From: Blastococcus sp. CT_GayMR19
GTDB taxonomy: Bacteria; Actinomycetota; Actinomycetes; Mycobacteriales; Geodermatophilaceae
Direction: 5' to 3'
NCBI RefSeq assembly: GCF_004570385.1
Contig: NZ_SPQL01000005.1
Coordinates: 186,001 to 250,000, forward strand
Length of the DNA: 64,000 bases
The notes under the pieces were generated by a model. The model was given only the letters and a program-made list of their open reading frames with translations, was not told the DNA's origin and did no database searches. This document shows positions 40,599-49,500 of the stretch, in pieces. The position numbers and the translations under genes are program-made. Each line of letters starts with the position of its first letter. The stretch's first letter is position 1.

Positions 40599-41300
40599 TC
40601 ACGACGGGTCCGGTGGGGAGAGCACCTGACCCGGCAGCAGCAGGTCGGGGTCCGGGCCGATGACGTCGGCGTTGGCCTGCCACCAGGCCCGGGTCGCGGC
40701 GGCGACCTCGCCGGCCGTCGGCGTCCGGCCCTGCTCCGCGAGCAGCCGGTCGCTGGCGATGTGCCACAGGCACTCCCCGCGGACGACGACGTGCGCGTCC
40801 GTGGCCGAGGCGGCGCCCGGCCAGTCCGGAGCCGGGCCCGCCCCGGCCATGGCGACGGCAGCGGGCCAGTCGGGCGCCGTACCGACGCTCGACGGCGGCG
40901 TCTCCGGGACCGCGGCCGAGGCCGGGGAGGGGGCCGCCAGCGCCGCGGTGCCGAACAGGGGGCCGGCGACACCGAGTCCCAGGCCGAGGGCGAGGGCGGC
41001 GCTCCGGCGGGCGCCTGCCGGGAGGACGACGCGGAGTGCTCCGTGGGCGGCGCCGCCGACTATTCCGGGCAGCGCGGCAGCGGCGGTGAGGGCGAGTCCC
41101 AGCGCGCCCCAGGCCCACACCGCCCACGCCAGCAGGCCCGCCGCGGAGAGGACCAGCGCGTCCGGCCCGGCGGTGTCCGCGGTGCGCTGGGCGGCTGCGA
41201 GCGTGGCGGCCATCGCGGGAATCCCCGGCGTCAGTGACGCGAGGGCGCAGGCGATCAGCGCCATCGCCGTCGCCGTGCCGATGAGTCGACGAATCGACAT
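40599..41300 (-). CDS. Membrane-anchored LysM-domain protein
   Basis: This 233-residue protein has a hydrophobic N-terminus (residues ~8-30), two further hydrophobic stretches (~50-80 and ~98-125) and an Ala/Pro-rich linker. The C-terminal LysM domain (~170-230) has VVVRGECLWHIASDRLL and ends ANADVIGPDPDLLLPGQVL. LysM binds peptidoglycan, so the tail is expected outside the membrane. An AT-rich divergent promoter region with an inverted repeat lies upstream. ATG 41300. Confidence 0.83.
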   Translation of the reverse strand: MSIRRLIGTATAMALIACALASLTPGIPAMAATLAAAQRTADTAGPDALVLSAAGLLAWAVWAWGALGLALTAAAALPGIVGGAAHGALRVVLPAGARRSAALALGLGLGVAGPLFGTAALAAPSPASAAVPETPPSSVGTAPDWPAAVAMAGAGPAPDWPGAASATDAHVVVRGECLWHIASDRLLAEQGRTPTAGEVAAATRAWWQANADVIGPDPDLLLPGQVLSPPDPS

Positions 41301-41338
41301 GTCACCCTCCGGGTCGTTGGTGGATGCACACTAAAGCA

Positions 41339-41367
41339 ACCAAATACATGCAAACGCAAGTATTGGT
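41339..41367. promoter_or_regulatory. AT-rich inverted repeat in a divergent promoter region
   Basis: ACCAAATAC (41339-41347) and GTATTGGT (41360-41367) form an inverted repeat with one bulged base around ATGCAAACGCAA. The surrounding 41325-41380 is clearly AT-richer than anything nearby. It separates the LysM gene from the gene at 41401 and is a likely operator. Confidence 0.45.
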
Positions 41368-41400
41368 ATGGATCTAGGCTTGCGGCGACGGAGGTGGCAC

Positions 41401-41970
41401 ATGCGGTGGCAGCAGCTGTTCGCCGATCTGCAGGCGCAGTTCGACGAGGAGGAGGCGGCGGCCGAGCGCAGTGAGTCGGCGTCCCGAGCGCGTGCGGAGA
41501 TGGGCGCCGTCCGGCTGTCCCAGCGGCTGCTGGGCTCCCTGGGGGCAGCCGTCTCGGTCACCTGCCGGGGGGCGGGGCAGGTGGGCGGGGTGCTGGTCGA
41601 CGTGGGCTCGGACTGGCTGCTGCTGGAGGACGACCGCGGCCGGCAGAACCTGGTGGCGACGGCGGCCGTCCGGGCGGTGGCCGGACTGGGCAGACGGGCG
41701 GCGCCGCCGGAGCGGCCCGGCGCGGTGCGTGGGCTGCTGGACCTGCGCCGGGCGCTGCGCGCCCTGGCGCGCGACCGCGCCGCCGTCCAGGTCGTCCTCG
41801 ACGACGGTGCCGTGCTGACCGGGACCCTGGACCGGGTGGGCGCGGACTACGTGGAGCTCGCGGAGCACCCGGCCGACCAGCCGAGACGGGCGGAGGCGGT
41901 GCAGGGGGTGCGGGTGATCGTGCTCGCCGCGGTCGCCGTCGTCCGGACGGGGCTGCCCGGATTCGGCTGA
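41401..41970 (+). CDS. Conserved actinobacterial protein of unknown function
   Basis: This 189-residue protein begins MRWQQLFADLQAQFDEEE and has a short acidic helix followed by two Sm/LSm-like beta repeats. These are SVTCRGAGQVGGVLVDVGSDWLLLED (in part) and, near residue 130, VQVVLDDGAVLTGTLDRVGADYVEL (in part). The duplicated strand pattern is visible but no enzymatic motif is. ATG 41401 is supported by GGAGG five bases upstream; an ATG at 41368 is rejected. It ends directly against the convergent HTH gene. Confidence 0.75.
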   Translation: MRWQQLFADLQAQFDEEEAAAERSESASRARAEMGAVRLSQRLLGSLGAAVSVTCRGAGQVGGVLVDVGSDWLLLEDDRGRQNLVATAAVRAVAGLGRRAAPPERPGAVRGLLDLRRALRALARDRAAVQVVLDDGAVLTGTLDRVGADYVELAEHPADQPRRAEAVQGVRVIVLAAVAVVRTGLPGFG

Positions 41971-42237
41971 TCAGGCCCGGGCGGTCGGGCTTCCTGCGGT
42001 CGTGTCGGCCTCGGCCGGTGCCGCGGCGGGCTCGTCGGGGACGGCGCCGGCCCGGGCCTCGGCGTACTTCTGCTCGATGAACCGCTCGAGCTCGTCGGTC
42101 TCGACGCGCCACTGGCCGCGGCCGCCGATCTGGATCGCGATCAGCTCCCTGCGCCGCACCAGTGCGTACGCCTGGGACCAGGAGACATTCAGGATCTCGG
42201 CGACGTCGTCGAGGGTCAGGAAGCGGGGCGTGGGCAT
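41971..42237 (-). CDS. Small helix-turn-helix protein (excisionase/BldC-like)
   Basis: This 88-residue protein has a MerR/excisionase-type winged helix-turn-helix: FLTLDDVAEILNVSWSQAYALVRRRELIAIQIGG (read in pieces), then the wing RGQWRVETDELERFI. An Ala/Pro/Glu-rich tail follows. The layout matches the BldC family of small developmental regulators. ATG 42237 is preceded by GGAGGA. It is divergent from the cpaB-like gene and faces the gene at 41401. Inverted repeats on both sides (41339-41367 and 42295-42316) are possible targets. Confidence 0.85.
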   Translation of the reverse strand: MPTPRFLTLDDVAEILNVSWSQAYALVRRRELIAIQIGGRGQWRVETDELERFIEQKYAEARAGAVPDEPAAAPAEADTTAGSPTARA

Positions 42238-42294
42238 CGGTCCTCCGTCCGGTCGAGGCCAGTGTGTCAGCACCATCGGTGGAACGTGGCCACT

Positions 42295-42316
42295 GTCCAC
42301 ACCCGAACGTGTGGAC
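42295..42316. promoter_or_regulatory. Inverted repeat between HTH gene and cpaB-like gene
   Basis: GTCCACAC and GTGTGGAC form perfect 8-bp arms around a 6-nt spacer (CCGAAC). The preceding base makes CTGTCCACA, one mismatch from the actinobacterial DnaA box TTGTCCACA. CGAACG occurs three times in the following 60 bp. The site lies in the 199-bp divergent gap and is a candidate operator. Confidence 0.4.
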
Positions 42317-42436
42317 GCCGAGTGCGCGCGAACGCATCCATGACGCATCATCTGCACCCGAACGCCGTCAAGTCGCGGTCCGGGCCTGCAATCGCCCGGA
42401 CACCGACGTTCGCCTGCCCGCGAAGGAGAACCTGCC

Positions 42437-43195
42437 GTGACCGCCGTCCGCTCCGCGGGCACCCCGACGGTCCCGCCGGAGGTGCTGCCCGGTCCGACGC
42501 CGCGACGGGTCCGCCCGCCCCGGTGGCTGGATCTGCGACTCGTGCTCGGCGTGCTCCTCGTGCTCGGCTCGGTCCTGCTCGGGGCGCGGATCGTCAGCGC
42601 CGCTGACGCGACCGTGCCCGTGTGGGCGGCGGCCGCCGACCTGGCGCCCGGCACCGAGCTGACCGTCGACGACCTGGTCGCCGTCGACGTGCGGCTCGAC
42701 GCCACTGCCCTCTATCTCTCCACCGGCACCCGACCGGAGGGCCGGGTGCTGGCCCGGGCCGTGCGGGCCGGCGAGCTGCTGCCGCGCTCGGTCCTGGAGG
42801 AGCCGGCCGAGCAGGTCCAGTTGGCGCTGCCCGTGCAGGCGGGCTACGTGCCGCCGGGGCTGGGCCGCGGGCAGCTGGTGGACGTGTACGCGGTGGCCGA
42901 CCCGGTGATCGGGGCCACCCCGGTTGCCGACGGTGGCGTGACCCTCGTCGTCGGGCGCGCACCCGTGCAGGCGATCTCCGGCCGGTCCGACGGGGTGCTC
43001 TCGACGCCGACCTCCGCCGTGCAGGTGGTGGTCGCCGTGCCCGCAGGCCGGGCCGCCGACGTCCTGACCGCCATCGGGGGCCGGCCGCTGGTCGTCGTCG
43101 TGCACGACTCGGTGGACACGGGCTCGGGGAGCGAGGGGGTGGACGTTCCGGAGCGCGCCGCCGCCACGTCGGCGCCGGCGGGTCCGACCGGCTGA
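42437..43195 (+). CDS. SAF-domain protein, CpaB/RcpC-like
   Basis: This 252-residue protein has one N-terminal transmembrane helix (~residues 35-55: LVLGVLLVLGSVLLGARIV). A SAF domain follows (~60-125: VPVWAAAADLAPGTELTVDDL, in part, then LARAVRAGELLPRSVL). The C-terminal part (for example GYVPPGLGRGQLVDVYAV) resembles CpaB/RcpC, which assists Flp/Tad pilus secretion. GGAGAA precedes GTG 42437. It is followed by a CpaE-like gene with TGATG overlap, but no pilin, TadA or secretin gene is nearby. Confidence 0.8.
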   Translation: MTAVRSAGTPTVPPEVLPGPTPRRVRPPRWLDLRLVLGVLLVLGSVLLGARIVSAADATVPVWAAAADLAPGTELTVDDLVAVDVRLDATALYLSTGTRPEGRVLARAVRAGELLPRSVLEEPAEQVQLALPVQAGYVPPGLGRGQLVDVYAVADPVIGATPVADGGVTLVVGRAPVQAISGRSDGVLSTPTSAVQVVVAVPAGRAADVLTAIGGRPLVVVVHDSVDTGSGSEGVDVPERAAATSAPAGPTG

Positions 43196-44490
43196 TGGCG
43201 CTCAACGTCTTCACCGCCGTCACCGGCGCCGCCTGGGAGTCCGAGCTCGTCGGCGCCCTGGACCGGGCCGACCACGGGGTCACCGTCGTCCGCCGGTGCG
43301 TCGACGTCTCCGAGCTCCTCGCCGCCGCGGCCACGGGCACGGGGCAGGCAGCCCTGCTCTCTGCCGAGCTGCGCCGTCTCGACGGCGACGCGATCGCCCG
43401 GCTGGATGCCGCCGGGGTGGCCGTCGTCGGCCTCGTCGAGCCGGGTGACGAGCGGGCAGCCGAGCGGTTGCGGCAGCTGGGGGTGCGGCGCGTGCTCCCG
43501 GCCGACGCCGAACCGGAGGCGATCGCGCAGGCTCTCCGGGAGGCGGTGGCGGGCTCGTCGCCGTCCGGCCGGGACGTGGCCGACCCCCGCGCCGCCCTCC
43601 CGGCGCTCGGCGTTCCCGAGGCGCCCGAGGAGCGGCCCGCGGGGCCGGGCAGCGTCGTGGCGGTGTGGGGGCCGACGGGCGCCCCCGGGCGGACGACCGT
43701 CGCCGTCGGGCTCGCGGACGAGGCGGCCCGGCTGGGCATCTCCACGCTCCTGGTGGACGCCGACGTCTACGGGGGTGTCGTCGCGCAGGTGCTCGGCCTG
43801 CTCGACGAGTCGCCGGGCCTGGCGGGAGCGGCGCGCCTCGCCGGTGCGGGGACCCTGGACAGCGCCGCCGTCGTGCGGCTGGCGTGGGCGGTGCGGCCCC
43901 GGCTGCGGGTGCTGACCGGTCTGGCGCGGGCGGACCGCTGGCCGGAGCTGCGGCCGCGCGCCGTGGCGACGGTGCTCGAGGAGGCGCGGCGGCTGGCCCG
44001 CTGCACCGTCGTCGACTGCTCCTTCAGCCTGGAGGACGACGAGGAGCTGTCCTTCGACACCGCGGCGCCGCGGCGGAACGGTGCCACCCTGGCGGTGCTC
44101 GAGGCCGCGGACACCGTGCTGTGCGTGACCGGCGCGGACCCCGTGGCACTGCAGCGCAGCGTGCGGGCGCTCGACGAGTTGCGGGAGGTGCTGCCCGAGG
44201 TTGACCCCGTGGTGGTGGTCAACCAGGTGCGGCGAGGGCCGGTCCCGGGGGACGCGCGGCAGGAGATCGCGGCGGCGCTCGAGCGCTTCGCCGGCCGCGA
44301 GGTCCGCTTCTTCCTCCCGGCCGACCGCGGCGCCACCGATGCCGCGCTGGCCTCGGGGCGCACGCTGGCCGAGGTGGCGCCCGGCTCACCGCTGCGCGTG
44401 GCGCTCCGGTCGCTGGCCGCGGCGGTGGTGGGGGTTCCCGAGCCCGCGGGCAGGCGACGCGGCCTCGGGCGGATCCGCGGGGCCGGCTGA
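43195..44490 (+). CDS. CpaE/TadZ-like ParA-family ATPase
   Basis: This 431-residue protein has an N-terminal receiver-like domain (~1-120) without the usual phospho-acceptor pattern. The ParA/MinD fold follows from ~155. Its P-loop reads GPTGAPGRTT, so the usual lysine is replaced by arginine; LLVDADVYGGV is the Walker A' strand and VVDCSF the Walker B strand. Such proteins position Tad pilus machinery at the pole. It is coupled to the CpaB-like gene, but the rest of a Tad system is missing from the window. ATG 43195. Confidence 0.82.
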   Translation: MALNVFTAVTGAAWESELVGALDRADHGVTVVRRCVDVSELLAAAATGTGQAALLSAELRRLDGDAIARLDAAGVAVVGLVEPGDERAAERLRQLGVRRVLPADAEPEAIAQALREAVAGSSPSGRDVADPRAALPALGVPEAPEERPAGPGSVVAVWGPTGAPGRTTVAVGLADEAARLGISTLLVDADVYGGVVAQVLGLLDESPGLAGAARLAGAGTLDSAAVVRLAWAVRPRLRVLTGLARADRWPELRPRAVATVLEEARRLARCTVVDCSFSLEDDEELSFDTAAPRRNGATLAVLEAADTVLCVTGADPVALQRSVRALDELREVLPEVDPVVVVNQVRRGPVPGDARQEIAAALERFAGREVRFFLPADRGATDAALASGRTLAEVAPGSPLRVALRSLAAAVVGVPEPAGRRRGLGRIRGAG

Positions 44491-44523
44491 CCGTCGGGAA
44501 CGGCGGCCGGACGGCCGCCCGGT

Positions 44524-44540
44524 GCCCACGTAGCGTGGGC
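44524..44540. promoter_or_regulatory. Dyad overlapping the -10 box of the acyltransferase gene
   Basis: GCCCACG-TAG-CGTGGGC is a perfect 7-bp dyad. It overlaps TAGCGT (44531-44536), the probable -10 element of the gene at 44561. A regulator bound here would block transcription. Function is inferred. Confidence 0.4.
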
Positions 44541-44560
44541 CACCACCCGGGAGGAGATCG

Positions 44561-45940
44561 ATGGTCGAGCGGCTAAGCAGACTGGACGCCTCATTCCTGT
44601 ACCTGGAGGAACCCGGCACCCCCATGCACGTGGGCGGGGTGCTGATCCTCGAGGCGCCCGCGGGCGGGCTGGAGCCGCTGGCCGCACTCGTGGAGGCGCG
44701 ACTGTCGCTGGTGCCGCGCTACCGGCAGCGCGTGGCCGAGGTGCCGGGGCACTTGGCGAGCCCGGTGTGGGTCGACGACCCGGAGTTCGACATCGCCTAC
44801 CACCTCCGCAGGTCCGGTCTGCCGCGTCCGGGTACGGAGGCGCAGCTGCTGGACCTCGTCTCCCGGCTGACCTCGCGGCCCCTGGACCGCAACCGGCCGC
44901 TGTGGGAGGCATACCTGGTGGAGGGCCTGCCGGGCGGCCGCGTGGCCGTGGTGACCAAGACCCACCCCGCTCTGGTCGACGGGCTGAGCGCGATCGACAT
45001 CGGCCAGGTGCTGCTCGACATCTCACCCGACGCCCCGGCGCCGGCTCCGGTCGCGTGGACGCCGAGGCGGCCCCCGTCGGGCGTCGAGCTGGTGTGGGAG
45101 GCGATCGACGAGTACGTGCGCCGGCCGTCGTCCGCGGTCGAGACGGTCCGGGAGGCGGTGACCGACGTCCGCTCCACCGCCGCCCGCGTCACGGGGATCG
45201 CCGGTGGGCTGCTGCGGACGGCGCGCAAGGCGGTGCTCCCGGTGCAGCACAGCCCGCTCAACGCCCCGATCGGGCGTTCCCGGCGGGTGGCCGTGGCGCG
45301 GGTCCAGCTGGAGGACGTGAAGCGGATCCGGAAGGCGCATGGCGGGACGGTCAACGACGTCCTGCTGAACGTGCTCACGGGTGCGCTGCGCGAGTGGTTG
45401 CTCTCCCGGGGGGAGCCGGTGGTCGCCGGCACGTCGGTGCGCGCGCTGGTGCCGATCTCCATGCAGGACGAGGACACCGTCCAGGGGAACCGGGTCTCCT
45501 CCTACCTGGTGGACCTGCCGGTCGGTGAGTCCAATCCCCGGGTGCGCCTGACCCGGCTGAGCTATGCCATGCGCGGCACGGCGCAGCACGGCCGGTCCAT
45601 GGGCGCGGACAGCCTGATCGCACTCACCGGGTTCGCACCGCCGACCCTGCACGCCCTCGGCGCCCGTGCGGCGCGCGGGCTGTCGCGTCGGCTGTTCAAC
45701 CTGGTCGTGACCAACGTGCCCGGCCCTCAGGTGCCCCTCTACGCCGCGGGCAGCCAGATGCTCGAGGTGTTCCCGGTCGTGCCGCTGGCCAGCGGACAGG
45801 GCCTGTCGATCGGGATGACCAGCTACAACGGCCGGGTGTTCTTCGGGCTCAACGCCGACCTGGACAGCGTCGGTGACGTGGACATCCTCCCCGACCTGAT
45901 CGAGCAGGAGGTCAGCGAGCTGGTGGAGTCGCTGGACTGA
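44561..45940 (+). CDS. Wax ester synthase/diacylglycerol acyltransferase-family protein
   Basis: This 459-residue protein belongs to the WS/DGAT family, which makes triacylglycerol or wax esters from acyl-CoA. The N-terminal RLSRLDASFLYLEEPGTPMHV, the PLWEAYLVEGL block and the C-terminal NLVVTNVPGPQVPLYAAG are typical, as is TVNDVLLNVLTGALR near 270. The active-site motif, normally HHxxxDG, reads HPALVDG (His135, Pro136, Asp140, Gly141), so the second histidine is missing. Mycobacterial tgs3 lies in an equivalent place (Rv3234c). Activity is therefore doubtful. GGGAGGAG precedes the ATG. Confidence 0.87.
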   Translation: MVERLSRLDASFLYLEEPGTPMHVGGVLILEAPAGGLEPLAALVEARLSLVPRYRQRVAEVPGHLASPVWVDDPEFDIAYHLRRSGLPRPGTEAQLLDLVSRLTSRPLDRNRPLWEAYLVEGLPGGRVAVVTKTHPALVDGLSAIDIGQVLLDISPDAPAPAPVAWTPRRPPSGVELVWEAIDEYVRRPSSAVETVREAVTDVRSTAARVTGIAGGLLRTARKAVLPVQHSPLNAPIGRSRRVAVARVQLEDVKRIRKAHGGTVNDVLLNVLTGALREWLLSRGEPVVAGTSVRALVPISMQDEDTVQGNRVSSYLVDLPVGESNPRVRLTRLSYAMRGTAQHGRSMGADSLIALTGFAPPTLHALGARAARGLSRRLFNLVVTNVPGPQVPLYAAGSQMLEVFPVVPLASGQGLSIGMTSYNGRVFFGLNADLDSVGDVDILPDLIEQEVSELVESLD

Positions 45941-45986
45941 GCCCGCGGGATACCGTCGCCCTTCCACGAAGAGAGGGAGTTCCCGC

Positions 45987-46499
45987 GTGCGCGTGTACCT
46001 GCCGGCGACGACGACCGTGCTCCGGACGCTCGTGGACGAGGGCCGCCTGACCGGCCCACTGACGGGGTTCGCCGTCACGCCTGCGCTGCGGGAGTTCTAC
46101 GCGCTCAGCGAGGCCGAGGCCGACACGGAGGAGCTGGAGTACGCCGCGCTCCTGGCGGCCGCCCGGGCGAGCCTGCGGCTGCTGGACGTCGATCCCTTCG
46201 CTGCCCGCCGGCGGGTGGTGCTGGCCGCCGACGTGGCCGACGACTCGGTCGCGCCGATCGACGATCCGGACACGGACCGCGGCGCGGTGCGGGTGGCGGG
46301 CGACGTCGAGCTCCGGAAGGTGGCGAGCGCGCACCTCGACGGCGCGGACGCCGAGGCCGACGTGCAGGCTGCGGTCGCCGTGGTGCTGGAGGCGGACCTC
46401 GGCAGCGACGACGCGCAGTTCGTCGTCGACCAGGCCGAAGGCCACGAGCTGGCCTGGTACGCGAACCAGGAGATCGGTCCCGCACTCGAGCTGCTCTGA
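45987..46499 (+). CDS. DUF6912 family protein
   Basis: This 170-residue protein begins MRVYLPATTTVLRTLVDEG and contains AVTPALREFYALSEAEADTEELEY (in part) and RRVVLAADVADDSV. It ends ELAWYANQEIGPALELL. This is the pattern of a conserved actinobacterial family of unknown function. It is cytoplasmic, acidic and without catalytic motif. GAGAGGGAG precedes ATG 45987. The convergent FtsK-like gene ends 3 bp beyond its stop. Confidence 0.8.
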   Translation: MRVYLPATTTVLRTLVDEGRLTGPLTGFAVTPALREFYALSEAEADTEELEYAALLAAARASLRLLDVDPFAARRRVVLAADVADDSVAPIDDPDTDRGAVRVAGDVELRKVASAHLDGADAEADVQAAVAVVLEADLGSDDAQFVVDQAEGHELAWYANQEIGPALELL

Positions 46500-46502
46500 C
46501 CC

Positions 46503-49500
46503 TCACCGCGAACCCACCGCCACGGGAACCGGTGCCCGGCGACGCGCCACCTGGACGCGCTCCATGCCCACGCCGGTGACCAGCCAGCCGGAGCCTGGCC
46601 GCACGGGCAGGGGCGTCCGGGGCAGCCGGATGGCCAGGAGCTCGGCGTCGCCGGGGCCCGGGCAGAGCAGCAGTCCGCTACGGCCGCGGCGCAGGCTCGC
46701 GATCGGTCCCTGGTAGTGGCCGGACAAGTGGCCCGGCGCGGCGGCCGCCAGCAGCGCGATCCCGCCGCGCGAACCCAGCGCCGGGAGCCGGCCGAGCGCG
46801 GGGAACTCGGCCGGTGTCCCCACGTCGTCGGCGACCACGACGCCCGGGCGGCCGTCCAGCTCCGCGACCCAGGCGGCCATCCCGGTCCCGTCGCCCGGGT
46901 CCAGCCAGACGAGGTCGGCCTCCACGGGTGTTCCCGCGGGCGCCGCTCCCAGGCGCAGCACCGCCACCCCCACGGCCTGGAGGTGCGCGCTGAACGCGTC
47001 GAGCGCGGTGGAGCGGCCGCTGCCCGGTGGGCCCGTGACGAGGAGCCCGCCGGTCCGCAGGAGGTCCACCTCCAGCACGTCGCCCGTGTCGCCTCCCGGG
47101 CCGATCGGCAGCGGGAGCGACCCGGCGGTGCCCGGCGCCGGCAGGACCCCGGACCGGAGGTCGTGCGGAACGTCGAGCAGCGGGTCGGACGGGAGGTCGG
47201 CGATGCGCAGGGGGAGGGGGAACCACTGGTCGGCGGCCCGGGGTTCCGGCGGACGCGGGAGGGCGAGCTGGCACTCCAGCGCCTCCTCTCCGAGCAGCGC
47301 CCGGCCCGGAGGCCGGTGGCCCGGTACGGCCCGGGCGGGCACGCCGGCGACTGCGTAGTCGGCGCGGTCGGGCAGCGGCAGGACGAGGCGCCGGCCGGCG
47401 ACGGCGGCGAGCCGTCCGCCCGGCACCGCCCGGTCGGCCGTGAGGATGCAGGTCAGGCCCACGGCGGCGCCGTCGCGCGCGAGCCGGAGGAGGTGCGCCG
47501 AACCGCGGCCGGGGTCCGCGTCGTCCAGGACCGTGCAGATCGACTCCGCCCCGTCGACGAGGAGCAGGATCAGCGGCCAGCCGGCGCCGGGTGTCGCTGC
47601 GGCGCGGCGGGCAGCCACCTCCTGGGCGAGGCGGTCGACCAGTCGGACGGCCCGGAGGACGTCCTCGCCGCCGACGGTGGTGCCGGTGTGCGGCAGGGCG
47701 GCCGCCTCGGTCCCGAGCGCGCCCGCGCCGGCTTCGAGCACGTGCACGTGGAGGTCCGCCGGTCCCAGCCGGCGCACGCTCTCACTCAGCACGCTGCGCA
47801 GCAGGGTGGTCCGGCCGCTGCGGGGGCCGCCCACCGCCAGCCACGTGCCGCCGTCGGCGAGGTCGAGCTCGAGTGGCTCCTGGGTCTGGCCGTCCGGTCG
47901 GTCGACCAGGCCGATCCGCAGGCGGGTGCTCCTCCGCGCACCGCGAGGACTCGCGTCGTCCACGTCCGAGGCGCCGGGGTTCCGGTCGGCCGGTCCGTCC
48001 AGGCTCTCGGCCGGGATGCGCTCGGCCAACGGGGGCCGCCACGGCCGGTGCGGCGTCGGCACGCCGTCGGTCCCGGTCCGTCGGGCCACCGCCCGGCACA
48101 GGAGCGCCAGGTCCGTCTCCTGCCCCGAGGCGGCCGGATCGGGCGGCGCCTCGGCACGGTACGGCCAGGCCCACCGCCGGATCTCCGGGCCCGGGCCCGG
48201 GTCGGGGACGCGGGAGGCGGAGGACGCCACCCGGGCGACCTGCAGCGCGACGGGGGCACCGCTGCCGACCCGGAGGTAGGCGCGACCGGGCAGATCGACG
48301 GGCAGGTGTGCGGCGTCCGTCGTGCCCAGCACGTCGCGCGAGTCGGTCTCGTCCGTGGTCCGCAGGCAGATGCGCAGGGTGCAGTTGGCGCGGATCTCGG
48401 GTGAGACCACTCCGCCCGGCCGCTGCGTCGCCAGCACGAGGTGCACCCCCAGCGAGCGCCCCCGCTGGGCAATGGACACCAGCCCCGGGACGAACGACGG
48501 CAGTTCGTCGGCCAGGGTGGCGAACTCGTCGACCACGATGACCAGCCGAGCGAGGTCGACCTCGTCCGGGAGGGCCGCGATGTCCGAGACCTGGTGGGTC
48601 GCGAGGATCGCCTCCCGGCGGGTCAGCTCGGCGCCGAGGGACCGCAGGGCGCGGGCGGTCGTCTGGCCGTCGAGGTCCGTCACCAGCCCGACGGTGTGGG
48701 GCAGCGCGGCTGCCTCGGCGAAGGCCGCGCCACCCTTGTAGTCGACGAGCAGGAACGAGCACCGGTCGGGGGGATGGTTCAGCGCGAGCCCGGCGATCAG
48801 GGTCTGCAGCAGCTCCGACTTCCCCGAGCCGGTGGTCCCGGCGACGAGGGCGTGCGGGCCCTGCCGGCAGAGATCGATCTCGACGGGGCCCTCCGCCGTG
48901 CGCCCCAGTGTGGCCACGAGACGATCTCGCGATCGCGACCAGGAACCCGTCGCCGCGCCGTCCTCGCACAGGCGCAGACCTGCGACGGGCAGGTCCAGCA
49001 GCCGGACGCGACGAGGCAGGCTCTTGTCCGAGGTCACGGGGCTGAGCGCGGCAAGGTCGCGGGCGAACTGTGCGGCCACGGAACGAGGCAGACGATCGAC
49101 CACGATCGAGCTCTGGTCGGCGACGGCCTGCCGGCTGAGGACGCCCACGTCCCCGGTCTCACCGGACAGCCGCAGCGCCGCATCGACGGTCACCGGCAGG
49201 TCGGCCACCGAGTCCGCCACCGCCAGCGTCAGGATCCCGGCGTCGACGGCTCCGCGGAGCGCCGCGGCGAGCCGGGCGTCCAGCGGACGGTCCACCACCA
49301 CGACGAGCCACCCGAGCGGAGTTGCGTGCCGGCCCGACGGACCGGCGGCCGCGCGGCGCCGGGCGGTGATGCCGGTCAGCCACGCATGCAGCGCCTCGTC
49401 CTCCTGCTGGGCCTCCGTGCCGCTCGCGCCGGTGTGGCGGACGTGGACGGCGCCCGTGTCGAGGTGCGGCAGCCACCGGGCCCACTCCCAGTCCCGGAGG

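Noticed and set aside
41368-41970. ATG 41368 as start of the LSm-like gene
   Set aside because: It lies immediately after the inverted repeat without a ribosome binding site, whereas ATG 41401 has GGAGG at ideal distance and a better N-terminus.
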